Position numbers and translations under genes: made by a program | Assembly: GCA_045588655.1 (NCBI GenBank) | Contig: JAZNEP010000028.1 | Span: 62,001-126,000, forward strand | Direction of reading: 5' to 3' | Source of the DNA: SVFI01 sp045588655 | GTDB lineage: Bacteria; Bacillota; Clostridia; Lachnospirales; Lachnospiraceae | DNA: 64,000 nt | Part shown: piece after piece, positions 25,689 to 35,415 of the stretch | How the letters are laid out: every line of letters begins with the position of its first letter | Numbering within the stretch: position 1 is the first letter of the stretch | Notes under the pieces: generated by a model | What the model was told of the DNA's origin: nothing | Seen by the model: only the letters and a program-made list of their open reading frames with translations | Databases searched by the model: none

Positions 25689-27299
25689 TTATTCCACTTT
25701 TTTCCGCAGCTGATACTCACCGATTGCCATAAACAAAAAGATAATCGGAGTGCAAAGCACCTGCTGGTAACAGAACAGATTGTGCGCCATATAAGCAGCG
25801 ATTGCTGCTGCAAAGCCAAGCACCAGCGGTTTATTTGCCCCACGCTTCATAAAACGTACCAGCGCGGATATAAAAATACCGATATACATCGTTCCACCGA
25901 TCCAACCATAATTTACAATCGCATTCATCCATTCATTATGCGCGTTTGTAAGCACCGAATTTCCCCACTTTGTTTGTATAAGCTCCGCATAATTTCCGTG
26001 TGCATACGCTGCATAGCAGTCCGGTCCGACACCAATAAGCATATTTTTTATATTCATTTCTCCCAGCATCTTTGCTGTAAATCCCCAGGTGAAACCACGA
26101 CCATTTCCCCAGTTTGCATTCCATGTCAGATATGGAATTTTAAAACAAGCCGCCGCGATTGATTCCGGTAACCATCCCTTCGTTCCTGCTACCAGCACAA
26201 TCGCCCACAGCAACACTAAACCTGCCACGAAACCAAAAATCACATTACGGGTAATCATCATTGCCTTTCGAGGGTAGCTTTCCTTTCTATCGAAAATTGC
26301 AAACACAATAATCAGCACCACACAAATTGCCACCAATATCCATATCCAGTTATCAAAAACCAGCATATGACTAATGCTATCCCATTCCATCCCTTCATTT
26401 GGATGAATTTTAAGCAAAAAGCACATGAATTTTGCCGCAAGAAGAAACATGAGTGCAATCTCACACAGTCTTCGCATTTTTTTAGCGTTGTCTGCTGACG
26501 CATAATATACCACAAGCATTGCAGCTACAAATCCAAAATAAGCACTGTCGGTATTCTGCGTTACAAGTGTGGCAAATCCGGCAAACAGAAATACTCCATT
26601 TATAATTCGAACCATATAATGCTTAAAATACCAGTGACCAAATATACCGATTGGAACTAACACCGTCATAAAACTTGAATACCAGGATGCCTGCCCAAGT
26701 GTAGAAAGGAATAAATTTTTATACTGCTGCGAAAGATTGTCATATACCCCGATTGGATCAATCATCAACCGATGGAGAATTCCTACCACAAAGACATAGA
26801 ATGCACTTGCACAAAGCAATGACAACACAATCGGTGAATCCTTTAAAAATCTGGATAACACAAAATAAAGAACTACAAAACTAAACTGGGAAAAAAATCC
26901 CATATTCCAGCCGTCATATCCCCAAAATGCATCTTTTATCATACCACTGCACAGATAAGATAGAAGTGCACACAGCAAATACGCCACCATAAACCAGTCG
27001 ATAATGGACATCTCTTCCTTGATTATGCATTTGATTTCCCTGGTCTCTTTTCTCTCTTTTTTTGAAAAAATCGCATATAAAACAACCAAAATGAGTAAGA
27101 TTGGCATACCGTACACAACAATATTTGCATACGCCTCGTATTTTGCTGCGCCAATCTGATAATATCCATCCTTCATGTATAGAGGCAACGTAAGCACCAA
27201 AATACTTGCCCAAAGTACGCATACATATTCAAGAAAACTTCGGACTATGCTTTTTCCTGTACTCTCCTGTTCTTTTTTTGCTTTTGCTAATTTTGCCAT
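25689..27299 (-). CDS. O-antigen ligase/polymerase-like membrane protein (Wzy_C)
   Basis: A 536-residue protein with about 13 helices. The large outer loop near the C-terminus has GRGFTWGFTAKML, LIGVGPDCYAAY and NAHNEWMNAIVNYG, the hallmark of the Wzy_C/WaaL family (HNEW with His and Glu conserved). Such enzymes use lipid-linked glycans as donor, to polymerise them or join them to another carrier; in Gram-positives the acceptor may be a wall or glycolipid anchor. It follows the secreted protease gene by 13 nt and is a second candidate polymerase/ligase besides the protein at 33402. Confidence 0.82.
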   Translation of the reverse strand: MAKLAKAKKEQESTGKSIVRSFLEYVCVLWASILVLTLPLYMKDGYYQIGAAKYEAYANIVVYGMPILLILVVLYAIFSKKERKETREIKCIIKEEMSIIDWFMVAYLLCALLSYLCSGMIKDAFWGYDGWNMGFFSQFSFVVLYFVLSRFLKDSPIVLSLLCASAFYVFVVGILHRLMIDPIGVYDNLSQQYKNLFLSTLGQASWYSSFMTVLVPIGIFGHWYFKHYMVRIINGVFLFAGFATLVTQNTDSAYFGFVAAMLVVYYASADNAKKMRRLCEIALMFLLAAKFMCFLLKIHPNEGMEWDSISHMLVFDNWIWILVAICVVLIIVFAIFDRKESYPRKAMMITRNVIFGFVAGLVLLWAIVLVAGTKGWLPESIAAACFKIPYLTWNANWGNGRGFTWGFTAKMLGEMNIKNMLIGVGPDCYAAYAHGNYAELIQTKWGNSVLTNAHNEWMNAIVNYGWIGGTMYIGIFISALVRFMKRGANKPLVLGFAAAIAAYMAHNLFCYQQVLCTPIIFLFMAIGEYQLRKKVE

Positions 27300-27312
27300 A
27301 CTGTTCTCTTTC

Positions 27313-30057
27313 CTACTTCGCTTTTGCCATCACAATACCGGAATACGGACCATAAATCTTCTTTCCCTTTATTGTGCGATAAGCTCGTATTTTATAATAA
27401 TATTTCTTTCCCTTTTTCAATGACGAATCCGTATACTTCACAGTTTTCGCCTTTGAAATGGTCTTAATTTTTTTATATCCACCGGATTTTCGGGTAGACC
27501 TGTATATTTCATATCCGGTGAGTCCTTTTCCTTTTTTCCAACGAAGCTTTACTTTGGAGCCGGCAGAAGCTGTCGCTTTCCACCCCTTAACCATATCCGG
27601 TGCACAGGTAAACACTTGCGATGCTTCTCCGCAAATCCGTTCTCCTGACACCGTCTTGTAGGCACAAACCTTATAATAATATGGCTTCGAACCTTTTACA
27701 GCCGGCATTACCTGTGTTATTACTGTGCCCTTTGTTATCGTTTTTACCTTTTTATACGATCCATTTTCAGATGTGGATCGGTAGATAATATATCCGGTTA
27801 CTCCTTCTGTCTTTTTCCATTTCAGCTTTGCTTTCCCTTCCGTCGTCAGTGATAATGATACCATCTGTACTTTCTTAGGAATGACGGTTACCAGGCAGCT
27901 CGCCTGAATATTTCCATTATAAACCGTAACCGTAGCTCTACCCGGGTTCTGCGCTTTTATTTTTCCATATGCATTTACTGTCACCACATCCGGATTGGAT
28001 GACTTCCAGTAAACCATCCAATCCGATGCATTTGTCGCAGAATAAGTCGGTGTTGCCACAAGCTGTAACGAGTGTCCGTCGGTCATAGTCAGTGCGATCT
28101 GATTCAGTGAAAGTGCCGTGAGAACGGCCGGTTTTACAGCTGGCGTTTCCCCCGGCTTCTCAACAGAATCTTCCGTCGAATTATCTGTCGAATTATCTGT
28201 CGAGTCATCCGGCTGCTCTTCCGTCGGGTCATCTGTCGGGACTTCCGGCTGTTCTTCCGTCGGATCGTCTGTCGGATCATCTCCCGGAACTTCCGGCTGT
28301 TCTTCCACCGGATCGTCTGTCGGGTCATCTCCCGGAACTTCCGGCTGCTCTTCCACCGGATCATCGGTCGGAGTGTCTTCCGGCGTATCCTCTTTCGGCG
28401 GTTCCATCTGTGTCTCATCCAAATCATCCGTGTACGCTTTCACCCTAGCAACTCCCTGAATCGCCGAAACCAAATCTCCCCAGTTTCGATTCTGTCTGCA
28501 AAAACTTACTCCTTCATTTTCTTCTGTCAACATTTGCACAAAATCATAAGAGGTATTATTATCTCTGCTAATGTAGATTTTTGTCCCCGCATCAAAAGAA
28601 AACACTACCGAATAATTCGTATTTGCAGGTATTTTGATTTCATTCACTAATTCAATGGTATGATACCCCGGATAAGCGAGCGAAAATTGCTGTGTCAGCA
28701 TCTTTTCTCCGTTTGTCGGATCGTTATTTGATGTATCCGTATTTTTATAAATCTCCACTTGCCCCGTGACATTGCTTTGAGCCACACCGATGCCAACCGC
28801 TCTAAGCAGTTCGCCACCGCCGTTTCCTTCACCGGCACGAAAACAGTTGGCCACGCCGTTTAATGTCACATTGGTCACTGAAGCATCTCCGTCATATTGG
28901 CAGATATTATCATAATTGTCCGCCGGCTGTGCATCAAACACATAGGCATACGGAACCTGTGATTGCACAGATGCCGTATTCACCGAAGTGTCATAATAAG
29001 ACAACCAAAAATATCCACACTGCGCTCTGTTTTTCTTCTCATCTCCCCAGCTGTTTTTCATGAGCCAAGCACCATCTCCCGGTGCCTCTTTTGAAAAATG
29101 TTCTTTTGGAAAGTGATCATCCCATCCCACCACTAAAATCGCATGATTTTGCGCAGTGAAGCGGTCGTTATAATAGCTGTCGTATTCCAAACACTCAAAT
29201 CCGTAATGGTTTCTCTCATCCGCATAATAACTCATCCCTAAAGCACCATATTCCATAATCAGCTTCTTAAGGACATCTTTCTGACCGATTTGATCCTCCA
29301 TGTTTCCGACATCAATTTTATATATATTTTGTACGTGACATGCATCTGTCTCATATGCCATCTCTGTCGTATTTTCCTGCCCAAGCATTCCATTTACATC
29401 TGTCGTATTGGAAGACAATCCGCTATACGGCGCTTCTTGTTCCGCAACCGGCCCACACCAGCTTGCAAGATGCCACATGGTTAGTGCACTATTTCCTCCC
29501 TGCTCCAGGTAGTTCATCGTTTTAGGCTCATTATAATCACCCAACGTTCCCCCTTTTCGATCCGCAGTCATTCCTTTGTTATAAAAATAATAAGTCAGAT
29601 GGCGTTCTGATAAATCAATGTCACCGGATGCATATCCTTTTCTTATCAAAGAAGCCTCCGCCGCCCCAAGAGCAGAAAAAGCCCAACAGCATCCATAGGA
29701 ACCCTGATTTCTCATCTCATTCGGAAGATAACTTACCGTCTGACCGCTCACTGTCAGTGAATTATCTGACACTTGGTCGGAACGATAACTTTCCGGAATA
29801 TTTTCCGCAGTCATCGCGCTTTTCTCAGCACGAATCAACATCTCCGATTCCAAATAGCGATCTTCGTCCAGCATATCATCCTTTAACATGACATAACCAA
29901 GACCAAATTGCTGTTCCTGTCTTTCCCCTGTAATTTCCGTAGCCCGAGCAGACACTCCGCTCCAAGGCATATACGTAGGTATGCAGGACTGTACCAATAA
30001 AAGCGCACACAACAGATATACTATTTTTCGCACTTTAAGATTCCCTTTTTTCTTCAA
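27313..30057 (-). CDS. Secreted papain-like (C1) cysteine protease with Big2 and FN3-like modules
   Basis: A 914-residue exported protein. A signal sequence lies in about residues 10-38; the papain-fold domain spans about 105-370. The oxyanion Gln and nucleophile are in NQGSYGCCWAF (Q118, C124), the His in NHAILVVGW (H305) and Asn in KNSWG (N335). A lectin-like beta domain follows (about 385-545), then an acidic Thr/Pro/Asp repeat linker (about 555-640), a Big2 domain (about 645-725) and two FN3-like modules that end the protein, each with GYxIYRS. The start is TTG at 30057 with GGGGTGAG upstream, or GTG at 30033 with AAGGGA 8 nt upstream. There is no sortase motif; the modules may bind the surface glycan (inference). 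Confidence 0.85.
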   Translation of the reverse strand: MKKKGNLKVRKIVYLLCALLLVQSCIPTYMPWSGVSARATEITGERQEQQFGLGYVMLKDDMLDEDRYLESEMLIRAEKSAMTAENIPESYRSDQVSDNSLTVSGQTVSYLPNEMRNQGSYGCCWAFSALGAAEASLIRKGYASGDIDLSERHLTYYFYNKGMTADRKGGTLGDYNEPKTMNYLEQGGNSALTMWHLASWCGPVAEQEAPYSGLSSNTTDVNGMLGQENTTEMAYETDACHVQNIYKIDVGNMEDQIGQKDVLKKLIMEYGALGMSYYADERNHYGFECLEYDSYYNDRFTAQNHAILVVGWDDHFPKEHFSKEAPGDGAWLMKNSWGDEKKNRAQCGYFWLSYYDTSVNTASVQSQVPYAYVFDAQPADNYDNICQYDGDASVTNVTLNGVANCFRAGEGNGGGELLRAVGIGVAQSNVTGQVEIYKNTDTSNNDPTNGEKMLTQQFSLAYPGYHTIELVNEIKIPANTNYSVVFSFDAGTKIYISRDNNTSYDFVQMLTEENEGVSFCRQNRNWGDLVSAIQGVARVKAYTDDLDETQMEPPKEDTPEDTPTDDPVEEQPEVPGDDPTDDPVEEQPEVPGDDPTDDPTEEQPEVPTDDPTEEQPDDSTDNSTDNSTEDSVEKPGETPAVKPAVLTALSLNQIALTMTDGHSLQLVATPTYSATNASDWMVYWKSSNPDVVTVNAYGKIKAQNPGRATVTVYNGNIQASCLVTVIPKKVQMVSLSLTTEGKAKLKWKKTEGVTGYIIYRSTSENGSYKKVKTITKGTVITQVMPAVKGSKPYYYKVCAYKTVSGERICGEASQVFTCAPDMVKGWKATASAGSKVKLRWKKGKGLTGYEIYRSTRKSGGYKKIKTISKAKTVKYTDSSLKKGKKYYYKIRAYRTIKGKKIYGPYSGIVMAKAK
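28229..28372 (-). repeat. Three tandem 48-bp repeats in the protease linker
   Basis: Units at 28229-28276, 28277-28324 and 28325-28372 encode a 16-residue acidic repeat (TDDPVEEQPEVPGDDP with small changes). The first copy is the most diverged, and shorter degenerate pieces continue to about 28150. It is a flexible spacer whose length could change by slippage. Confidence 0.85.
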
Positions 30058-30084
30058 ATCTTACTCACCCCATCTTTAGAAAAA

Positions 30085-32544
30085 TCAATCCTGTTTCAGA
30101 ATCATCTCCAACACTCGCTTTGCACACGTGTATATTTCCTGCTCGGAAACTCCTCCTTTTTCATAAGCCTCCTTCACGCGATCCATATATCCATTCATCA
30201 TCTTAATATCATTCCCCGCCTTAATCTCGAGATAATGCTCTCCATGATTCCACCAATCCGTCGTCACAAGACCATCATACCCCCATTCTCCGCGAAGGAT
30301 ATCCGTCAAAAGCTCTCTACACTCAGAAACCCTTACTCCGTTAAGCATATTATAGGAGGACATAATCGTCCAAGGACTTGCCTCCTTCACAATGATTTCA
30401 AATGCTTTCAGATAAATCTCACGGAGTGCACGTTCTGATACAATTGAGTCACTTTCTTTTCGGTTTGTTTCTTTGTTATTGCAGGCAAAATGTTTCACAC
30501 TGGCTCCGATATGCTGGGACTGCATTCCCTCTACCATCGCCGCTCCCATCTTCCCTGTCAGGTACGGATCCTCGGAATAATACTCAAAATTTCTGCCACA
30601 AAACGGACTTCTATGAATATTTACCGCCGGCGTCAACCACAAGCCAATATTATTTTCCTTGACTTCTTTTGCCCCGGCAATTCCAATCTCTTTTACCAAT
30701 TCCGGATCCCAGGTCGAGGCCAAAAGCGTTGCACATGGAAATGCGGTAGTTGTTACACAACACTCTTCTTGAATGCGCAATCCCGCCGGTCCGTCCGCTG
30801 TGTTGATGGTCGGAATTCCATACTTTGAAAGCGCTCCCATCGATCCTGTATTGGTAACTCCCGTTCCTCTATGTCCACACACAAGGTAAATCAACTCATC
30901 CAGTGTCAGCTGACTCATAAACTCATCTAAACTCAGCTTGCCCTGTGCTACTTCTACCAATTTATGCTCTTTGTCCGGCTCTCCCCATAGTTTCTGCACA
31001 AGCGGCTGCGCCAAAACCTCCGGTATCACCCCTTCAAATTCATCTATTTTTTGCCTCTCCAATACACAAGGCATTTGAGGCACATCACTTGTCTCCATAG
31101 AAAAATAGCTTCCATCCGCACACATTCTTTTTTCCAACTGATACGGACGACATTTCTCAGTGAGCTGACAAACCACTACATCTTCTTCTAATATTTCATA
31201 CACCATCACTTCCACTGTATCTCGCACGTTGGTTCCAAGATATATGGAGTATGCACCCGCTTCCAGTACATAGGCAGATTTTTGTACTTTCCCAAGATCA
31301 TCGTACGATGCCATGTGAGCTACCGGAAGTTCCATCATCACACGCTGCGTTTCTCCCGGTTCCAGTAATCGGGTTTTTACAAATGCGCCCAGCGCCTTTG
31401 CCGGTTTCCCCAATTTTCCCTGCACAGCCCCGTAATAGAGCTGCAGCACTTCCTTACCTGCACAATTTCCTGTATTGGTTACGTTTGCTGCAACATAGAT
31501 TACATCCTCTGCAAGCTCTTTTGCCGACAAATCTGTCCCCTCTTCCCAACGACAATAGGACTCTATTCCCGATATATCAAATGTAGTATAAGAAAGCCCG
31601 TATCCAAATGGATAATTTACTCTCTCCTTCGCACCGCTTATGGTTTCAAAATAGCGATATCCCACAAAAATATCTTCTGTATACTGTACATTATGTATGG
31701 AAGCGTGAAAGTCAGCCGTCGACGGATAATCTGTCATTTCCTTCGCATAGGTATCTGTCAATCTCCCGCTCGGACAGACCTTTCCACAAAGCAAATCTGC
31801 TATCGCCAGACCACCTTCCATTCCTCCCTGCATCGCAAGAAGCACTGCCTCTATTTTTTCATCCTCTGCAAACCATGCCGTATCTACCATACCGCCTACA
31901 TTCAGCACTACTATCACATGTTCAAAATTCTCTTTTACAAGAGCCACCATTGCTTCCTCGTTTTGAGTCAGGTAAAAATCACCTCTCTCAAAAATCAAAT
32001 CACTCTTTTCCAAAAAATCTTTTGAAGTCAAAAGGTCAGCTTCATCTTGAATCTCTCCAAGCTTTCGATCCCAATCCTCTCCGGAATACCTGCAGATGCT
32101 GATAATTGCGGTGTTTGTATACGCTTTCGCCTCCGCAAGAAGCTCTTTTGGCACTTCCGGCTCTACCGTCATGCCCGGCTGCGCACCATCCGCATACTGC
32201 CTCTTCATCTCCTCTGCATAAAACGCAGCAAGCGGATCAAAGACACGCAATGCCCCCTCTTTTTCATACGCTTTCAATCCCTCATAAAGATTTCTGGTGT
32301 AGGCTACCGTAACATCGCCACTACCGCCGCCACCTTTCACATAGTCGATACACCCTTTGCCAAATAACGCCACTTGGCTTCCCACTCGGATTGGCAGAAG
32401 CTCGTTCTCATTTTTTAAAAGAACCATCCCCTCCGTCGCCGCCTTTCGCGATAGCTCGATATGTTCCGCACAACCGGTTACTCTCTGTCCATTCACTCCC
32501 ATCGGTATCGCCGGCTGATACATTGCTCTCACCCATTTTTGCAT
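30085..32544 (-). CDS. Glycoside hydrolase family 3 with reversed domain order
   Basis: An 819-residue GH3 enzyme, probably a beta-glycosidase. The domain usually C-terminal comes first (ATEGMVLLKNENELLP near residue 40, with KGGGGSGDV), followed by a fibronectin-like domain with NYPFGYGLSYT, then the barrel domain at about 540-819. Barrel motifs are the GPAGLR loop, WLTPAVNIHRSPFCGRNFEYYSEDP, KHFACNN, and TTDWWNHG with nucleophile D763. This swapped order is known in some rumen Clostridia beta-glucosidases. No signal peptide is visible, so it is cytoplasmic. AGGAGG precedes the ATG. A hydrolase inside a synthesis operon is unexpected; it may recycle sugar from the glycan. Confidence 0.88.
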   Translation of the reverse strand: MQKWVRAMYQPAIPMGVNGQRVTGCAEHIELSRKAATEGMVLLKNENELLPIRVGSQVALFGKGCIDYVKGGGGSGDVTVAYTRNLYEGLKAYEKEGALRVFDPLAAFYAEEMKRQYADGAQPGMTVEPEVPKELLAEAKAYTNTAIISICRYSGEDWDRKLGEIQDEADLLTSKDFLEKSDLIFERGDFYLTQNEEAMVALVKENFEHVIVVLNVGGMVDTAWFAEDEKIEAVLLAMQGGMEGGLAIADLLCGKVCPSGRLTDTYAKEMTDYPSTADFHASIHNVQYTEDIFVGYRYFETISGAKERVNYPFGYGLSYTTFDISGIESYCRWEEGTDLSAKELAEDVIYVAANVTNTGNCAGKEVLQLYYGAVQGKLGKPAKALGAFVKTRLLEPGETQRVMMELPVAHMASYDDLGKVQKSAYVLEAGAYSIYLGTNVRDTVEVMVYEILEEDVVVCQLTEKCRPYQLEKRMCADGSYFSMETSDVPQMPCVLERQKIDEFEGVIPEVLAQPLVQKLWGEPDKEHKLVEVAQGKLSLDEFMSQLTLDELIYLVCGHRGTGVTNTGSMGALSKYGIPTINTADGPAGLRIQEECCVTTTAFPCATLLASTWDPELVKEIGIAGAKEVKENNIGLWLTPAVNIHRSPFCGRNFEYYSEDPYLTGKMGAAMVEGMQSQHIGASVKHFACNNKETNRKESDSIVSERALREIYLKAFEIIVKEASPWTIMSSYNMLNGVRVSECRELLTDILRGEWGYDGLVTTDWWNHGEHYLEIKAGNDIKMMNGYMDRVKEAYEKGGVSEQEIYTCAKRVLEMILKQD

Positions 32545-32593
32545 AACCCTGTCCTCCTCTTACTAACCCATTTTGTTTTATTATTTGCTTAAC

Positions 32594-33409
32594 TCAGTGT
32601 TCTATCGCATCCATAAAATGCACATATCCCTGATGCTTTGGTGCTCTTTCATCTTCCGCCGGAAGCGTCATATAATCCCCATAAAGTTTTGTCAAATAAT
32701 CCTCCAACTGATTTGGCACCGGTAATAGCACATCTTCAAATTTTATCTTTTGATAAGGAACTAACATCTTCCTCTTCATTACTTCATTGGCATATCCCGC
32801 CAGTCCAAAGAGACTACACACTTCCTCCGCAGTTTCTGCACTGTGTGCCGAAATTATCTTTAAACTTATCTTTGCGTAAAAATCAAACAACTTATCCGGT
32901 GTAATCTTTACCAACAGCTTGGATATGATATGCGCCGCTTTCCCCTTATTTTTCGTAGGCAGACGATAAACTGCCATATAATGTACAATACTGAAGAAGC
33001 GCTGTATTTTCCTCTTCCATGCTACTTTCGGAAGGCCATCGATGGGATGAATATCCAGTTTCGGCGCATCTGCCGCATCATAATCTCCTTCAGGCAAAAA
33101 CAGCAAATGCCCAATCGGTGCATCCTTGACAATCTGCCCAAGTACCGGCGAATACACATAAGGTCCTATGCGGTTTCCATTCCGCGCAAGAAGCTGCTCC
33201 ATCCGTTCAAAATCCGGTCGCAGCATAGCCAGATCAATGTCGTCATCCCATGGAATAAAGCCTGCATGTCTGACCGCTCCCAGCGCCGAACCACCCGCGA
33301 GGAAATATTCTATATTATTTTTTTCACAATAGGCATCAAACTCCAGCAACATACGAAACAGATATGCTTGATAAGACTTTAAATACGTTTGCTTTTTCTC
33401 ATTATCCAT
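32594..33409 (-). CDS. licD: LicD-family phosphotransferase
   Basis: About 271 residues. The signature GGSALGAVRHAGFIPWDDDID lies near residues 38-58, with the DDDID metal site of the LicD nucleotidyltransferase fold. LicD proteins move a phospho-alcohol (choline, ribitol or similar) from a CDP-linked donor to a glycan. I chose the ATG at 33409 because it immediately precedes the domain and has a purine-rich site; the gene then overlaps the polymerase gene by 8 bases. The CDP donor could come from the IspD-like enzyme at 37310-38029 (inference). Confidence 0.85.
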   Translation of the reverse strand: MDNEKKQTYLKSYQAYLFRMLLEFDAYCEKNNIEYFLAGGSALGAVRHAGFIPWDDDIDLAMLRPDFERMEQLLARNGNRIGPYVYSPVLGQIVKDAPIGHLLFLPEGDYDAADAPKLDIHPIDGLPKVAWKRKIQRFFSIVHYMAVYRLPTKNKGKAAHIISKLLVKITPDKLFDFYAKISLKIISAHSAETAEEVCSLFGLAGYANEVMKRKMLVPYQKIKFEDVLLPVPNQLEDYLTKLYGDYMTLPAEDERAPKHQGYVHFMDAIEH

Positions 33410-34598
33410 CTCTTTTTTCTCTTTTCTCTCGCGGTATCCAACTCTCAATAGTTTCAAACTGCTCTGACGGCTTTAGTAGCACAAGCCAAAACGTGTTATA
33501 CAAAAGATTTCTCATTTCCGGATTCACTAATCCGATTACCATAAACACAAACAATGCGGCTGCCAGCGCCAACTGTTTTTTTTGAATTGAGAGATAAATT
33601 GCCCGTCCATACAAAAAACACATAAAAAAAGCCAAAACAGCCCCCATCTGCAAAGTAACTGTGACATAGTTATTGTCCACATAATTATATACCAAAGAAG
33701 GATCTTTCACCATCGCTGATCCTCCTACCCATTTGATTTTTTGTCCGAACATTCGAATCGGATACATCTGTAATGCATGATAGCCAAGTTTCACTCTCTG
33801 GTTCAGAATCCCATCAAGCCGTTGCCACATCGGTGAAGCAAAATCATAAGCAGAGCACACCCAAAGACTCAACATCCAAAATACAAATGGGATACTGAAC
33901 GCGACATAAGAAATCCCCCGTAGAATACGCTTCTTTTGATAAATTGCTCTGAGAATAAACGTCATGACACCCATCAGTGCCAGAGAAATGATATCTGTTT
34001 TCGTATCCGTTGCTATAAATCCAACTGCATTCACAAGCAATAAAAGTATCATTTGAAACCACAGAATCTTTTTTTGAAGAACCAGATACAACATAAAAAA
34101 TAGAAGTAAATAATGACTTGTATAACTGCAATACAAAAAACCAAGCCCATAGCGCACCCGATTCTCCGCCTGCACAAATATATGATTTTCTATGACACCA
34201 AGTAACGAACTTGTTACTACAAAGACAAGAAGTGTAGTCTGCAACACCACAGTCCATTTCGCAATCTGATCAAACGCCACCCTTCTGGCCGCATACATCA
34301 ACACTATTGAAACGGCAAATCCGTGGGAACCGGTAGCGTAGGAAACCCAGTACATTAGACAGACCAGAAACAAAATTCCCACTTCTCTGATTTCGAATGA
34401 AAAATCAAAAACAACACATGCCAAACAGACAAAAAGCGTTGCACTCAATGCACTTTCCTTCCACCACTGAAACCAAGGTGCAGAATAAAAAAAAGTAGTA
34501 TTTAAAAATGCACGTAACATCCAAATGGTGTAGGCAGCTAAAAAAAGACTATTTTTGATTCTTTGCATTTTGTTTGATTGTATCAGTTCCACTTTCAT
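33402..34598 (-). CDS. wzy: Wzy-like polysaccharide polymerase
   Basis: About 398 residues with 11-12 predicted helices and a large outer loop (about 255-320) containing RLDGILNQR and YVDNNYVTVTLQMG. The end has LVNPEMRNLLYNTFWL, often seen in Firmicutes capsule polymerases. It has no strong general motif, as is usual for Wzy, so the call rests on topology and context. The ATG at 34598 has GAGG about 9 nt upstream; an ATG at 34613 is possible. The start lies inside the ABC ATPase gene, a 50-base overlap, pointing to coupled expression. Confidence 0.62.
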   Translation of the reverse strand: MKVELIQSNKMQRIKNSLFLAAYTIWMLRAFLNTTFFYSAPWFQWWKESALSATLFVCLACVVFDFSFEIREVGILFLVCLMYWVSYATGSHGFAVSIVLMYAARRVAFDQIAKWTVVLQTTLLVFVVTSSLLGVIENHIFVQAENRVRYGLGFLYCSYTSHYLLLFFMLYLVLQKKILWFQMILLLLVNAVGFIATDTKTDIISLALMGVMTFILRAIYQKKRILRGISYVAFSIPFVFWMLSLWVCSAYDFASPMWQRLDGILNQRVKLGYHALQMYPIRMFGQKIKWVGGSAMVKDPSLVYNYVDNNYVTVTLQMGAVLAFFMCFLYGRAIYLSIQKKQLALAAALFVFMVIGLVNPEMRNLLYNTFWLVLLKPSEQFETIESWIPREKREKRDG

Positions 34599-35412
34599 GT
34601 TCCGCTTCCTCATCCCAAATTTTCAACAGACGTTCTTCCTTTTTTTCCTTTTTCGATTTCTTTTTCTCCGGCTGTGTCGCGCTCATAAACTCCTTATACG
34701 CATCCAACACTTCATTCGTCGGACCATCCATCTTTAAATTCCCCTCGTGAAGCCAAATCACACGAGTACAGAGCTTTCGAACTGTCTCAATACTGTGCGA
34801 TACAATCATAACCGTACGTTCCTTATCGGAAATCAGTTCTTTTACCTTCTTCAAACTTTTTTTCTTAAATTTTATGTCACCGACACTAAGCACTTCGTCA
34901 ATCAGAATAATATCTGTCTCCAAAATTGCCGTAATCGAAAACGCAAGCTTGGAATACATACCGCTCGAATATGTTCTGACCGGAGAATGAATAAATTTAC
35001 CAAGCTCCGAAAATTTGACAATTTCTTTGTACTTGGCCCTAATTTGCTCCTCTGTAAATCCCAAAAGCAAACCGGATAAATAAATGTTATCTTTTCCGGT
35101 CAATTCTTTATTAAATCCGACACCGATTGCCATAAGCGAAATCGTATTATCACCTATATCAATACTTCCCTCATCCGGAGAAAAAATACCTGCGATTGAA
35201 CGAAGCGTTGTCGATTTACCGCTTCCATTTTTACCGATCAGACCGACGATTTCTCCTTTTTTAATAGAAAAGCTGATTCCTTTTACCGCTTCAAATTCAT
35301 CCACCTTTGATTTTTTGAATGAGAAAAGACTTTTTTTAATTGACTGTGCACGCACCGTTTTATAGCGGATATGCAAATCTTTTACTTCAATTGCAATATT
35401 TTTATCTGACAT
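34549..35412 (-). CDS. ABC transporter ATPase (TagH/Wzt-like, short form)
   Basis: A 287-residue polysaccharide-export ATPase. GKNGSGKST is Walker A, YSSGMYSKLAFS the signature, LIDEVLSVGD Walker B, VSHS the switch. In place of the Wzt carbohydrate-binding domain it has a lysine-rich tail (PEKKKSKKEKKEE). It lies 3 nt after the permease gene. It is the second exporter ATPase of the window; lack of the C-terminal domain suggests export that does not depend on recognising a chain cap. Confidence 0.87.
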   Translation of the reverse strand: MSDKNIAIEVKDLHIRYKTVRAQSIKKSLFSFKKSKVDEFEAVKGISFSIKKGEIVGLIGKNGSGKSTTLRSIAGIFSPDEGSIDIGDNTISLMAIGVGFNKELTGKDNIYLSGLLLGFTEEQIRAKYKEIVKFSELGKFIHSPVRTYSSGMYSKLAFSITAILETDIILIDEVLSVGDIKFKKKSLKKVKELISDKERTVMIVSHSIETVRKLCTRVIWLHEGNLKMDGPTNEVLDAYKEFMSATQPEKKKSKKEKKEERLLKIWDEEAEHESGTDTIKQNAKNQK

Positions 35413-35415
35413 GCT

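Noticed and set aside
25527..26162. Plus-strand open frame of 211 codons crossing the rfbB upstream gap
   Set aside because: It covers the rfbB promoter and the end of the ligase gene in antisense and has no protein-like composition.
28118..28459. Plus-strand open frame of 113 codons, Ser/Gly-rich
   Set aside because: It is the antisense of the acidic repeat linker of the protease; its composition follows from the repeats and it has no ribosome site.
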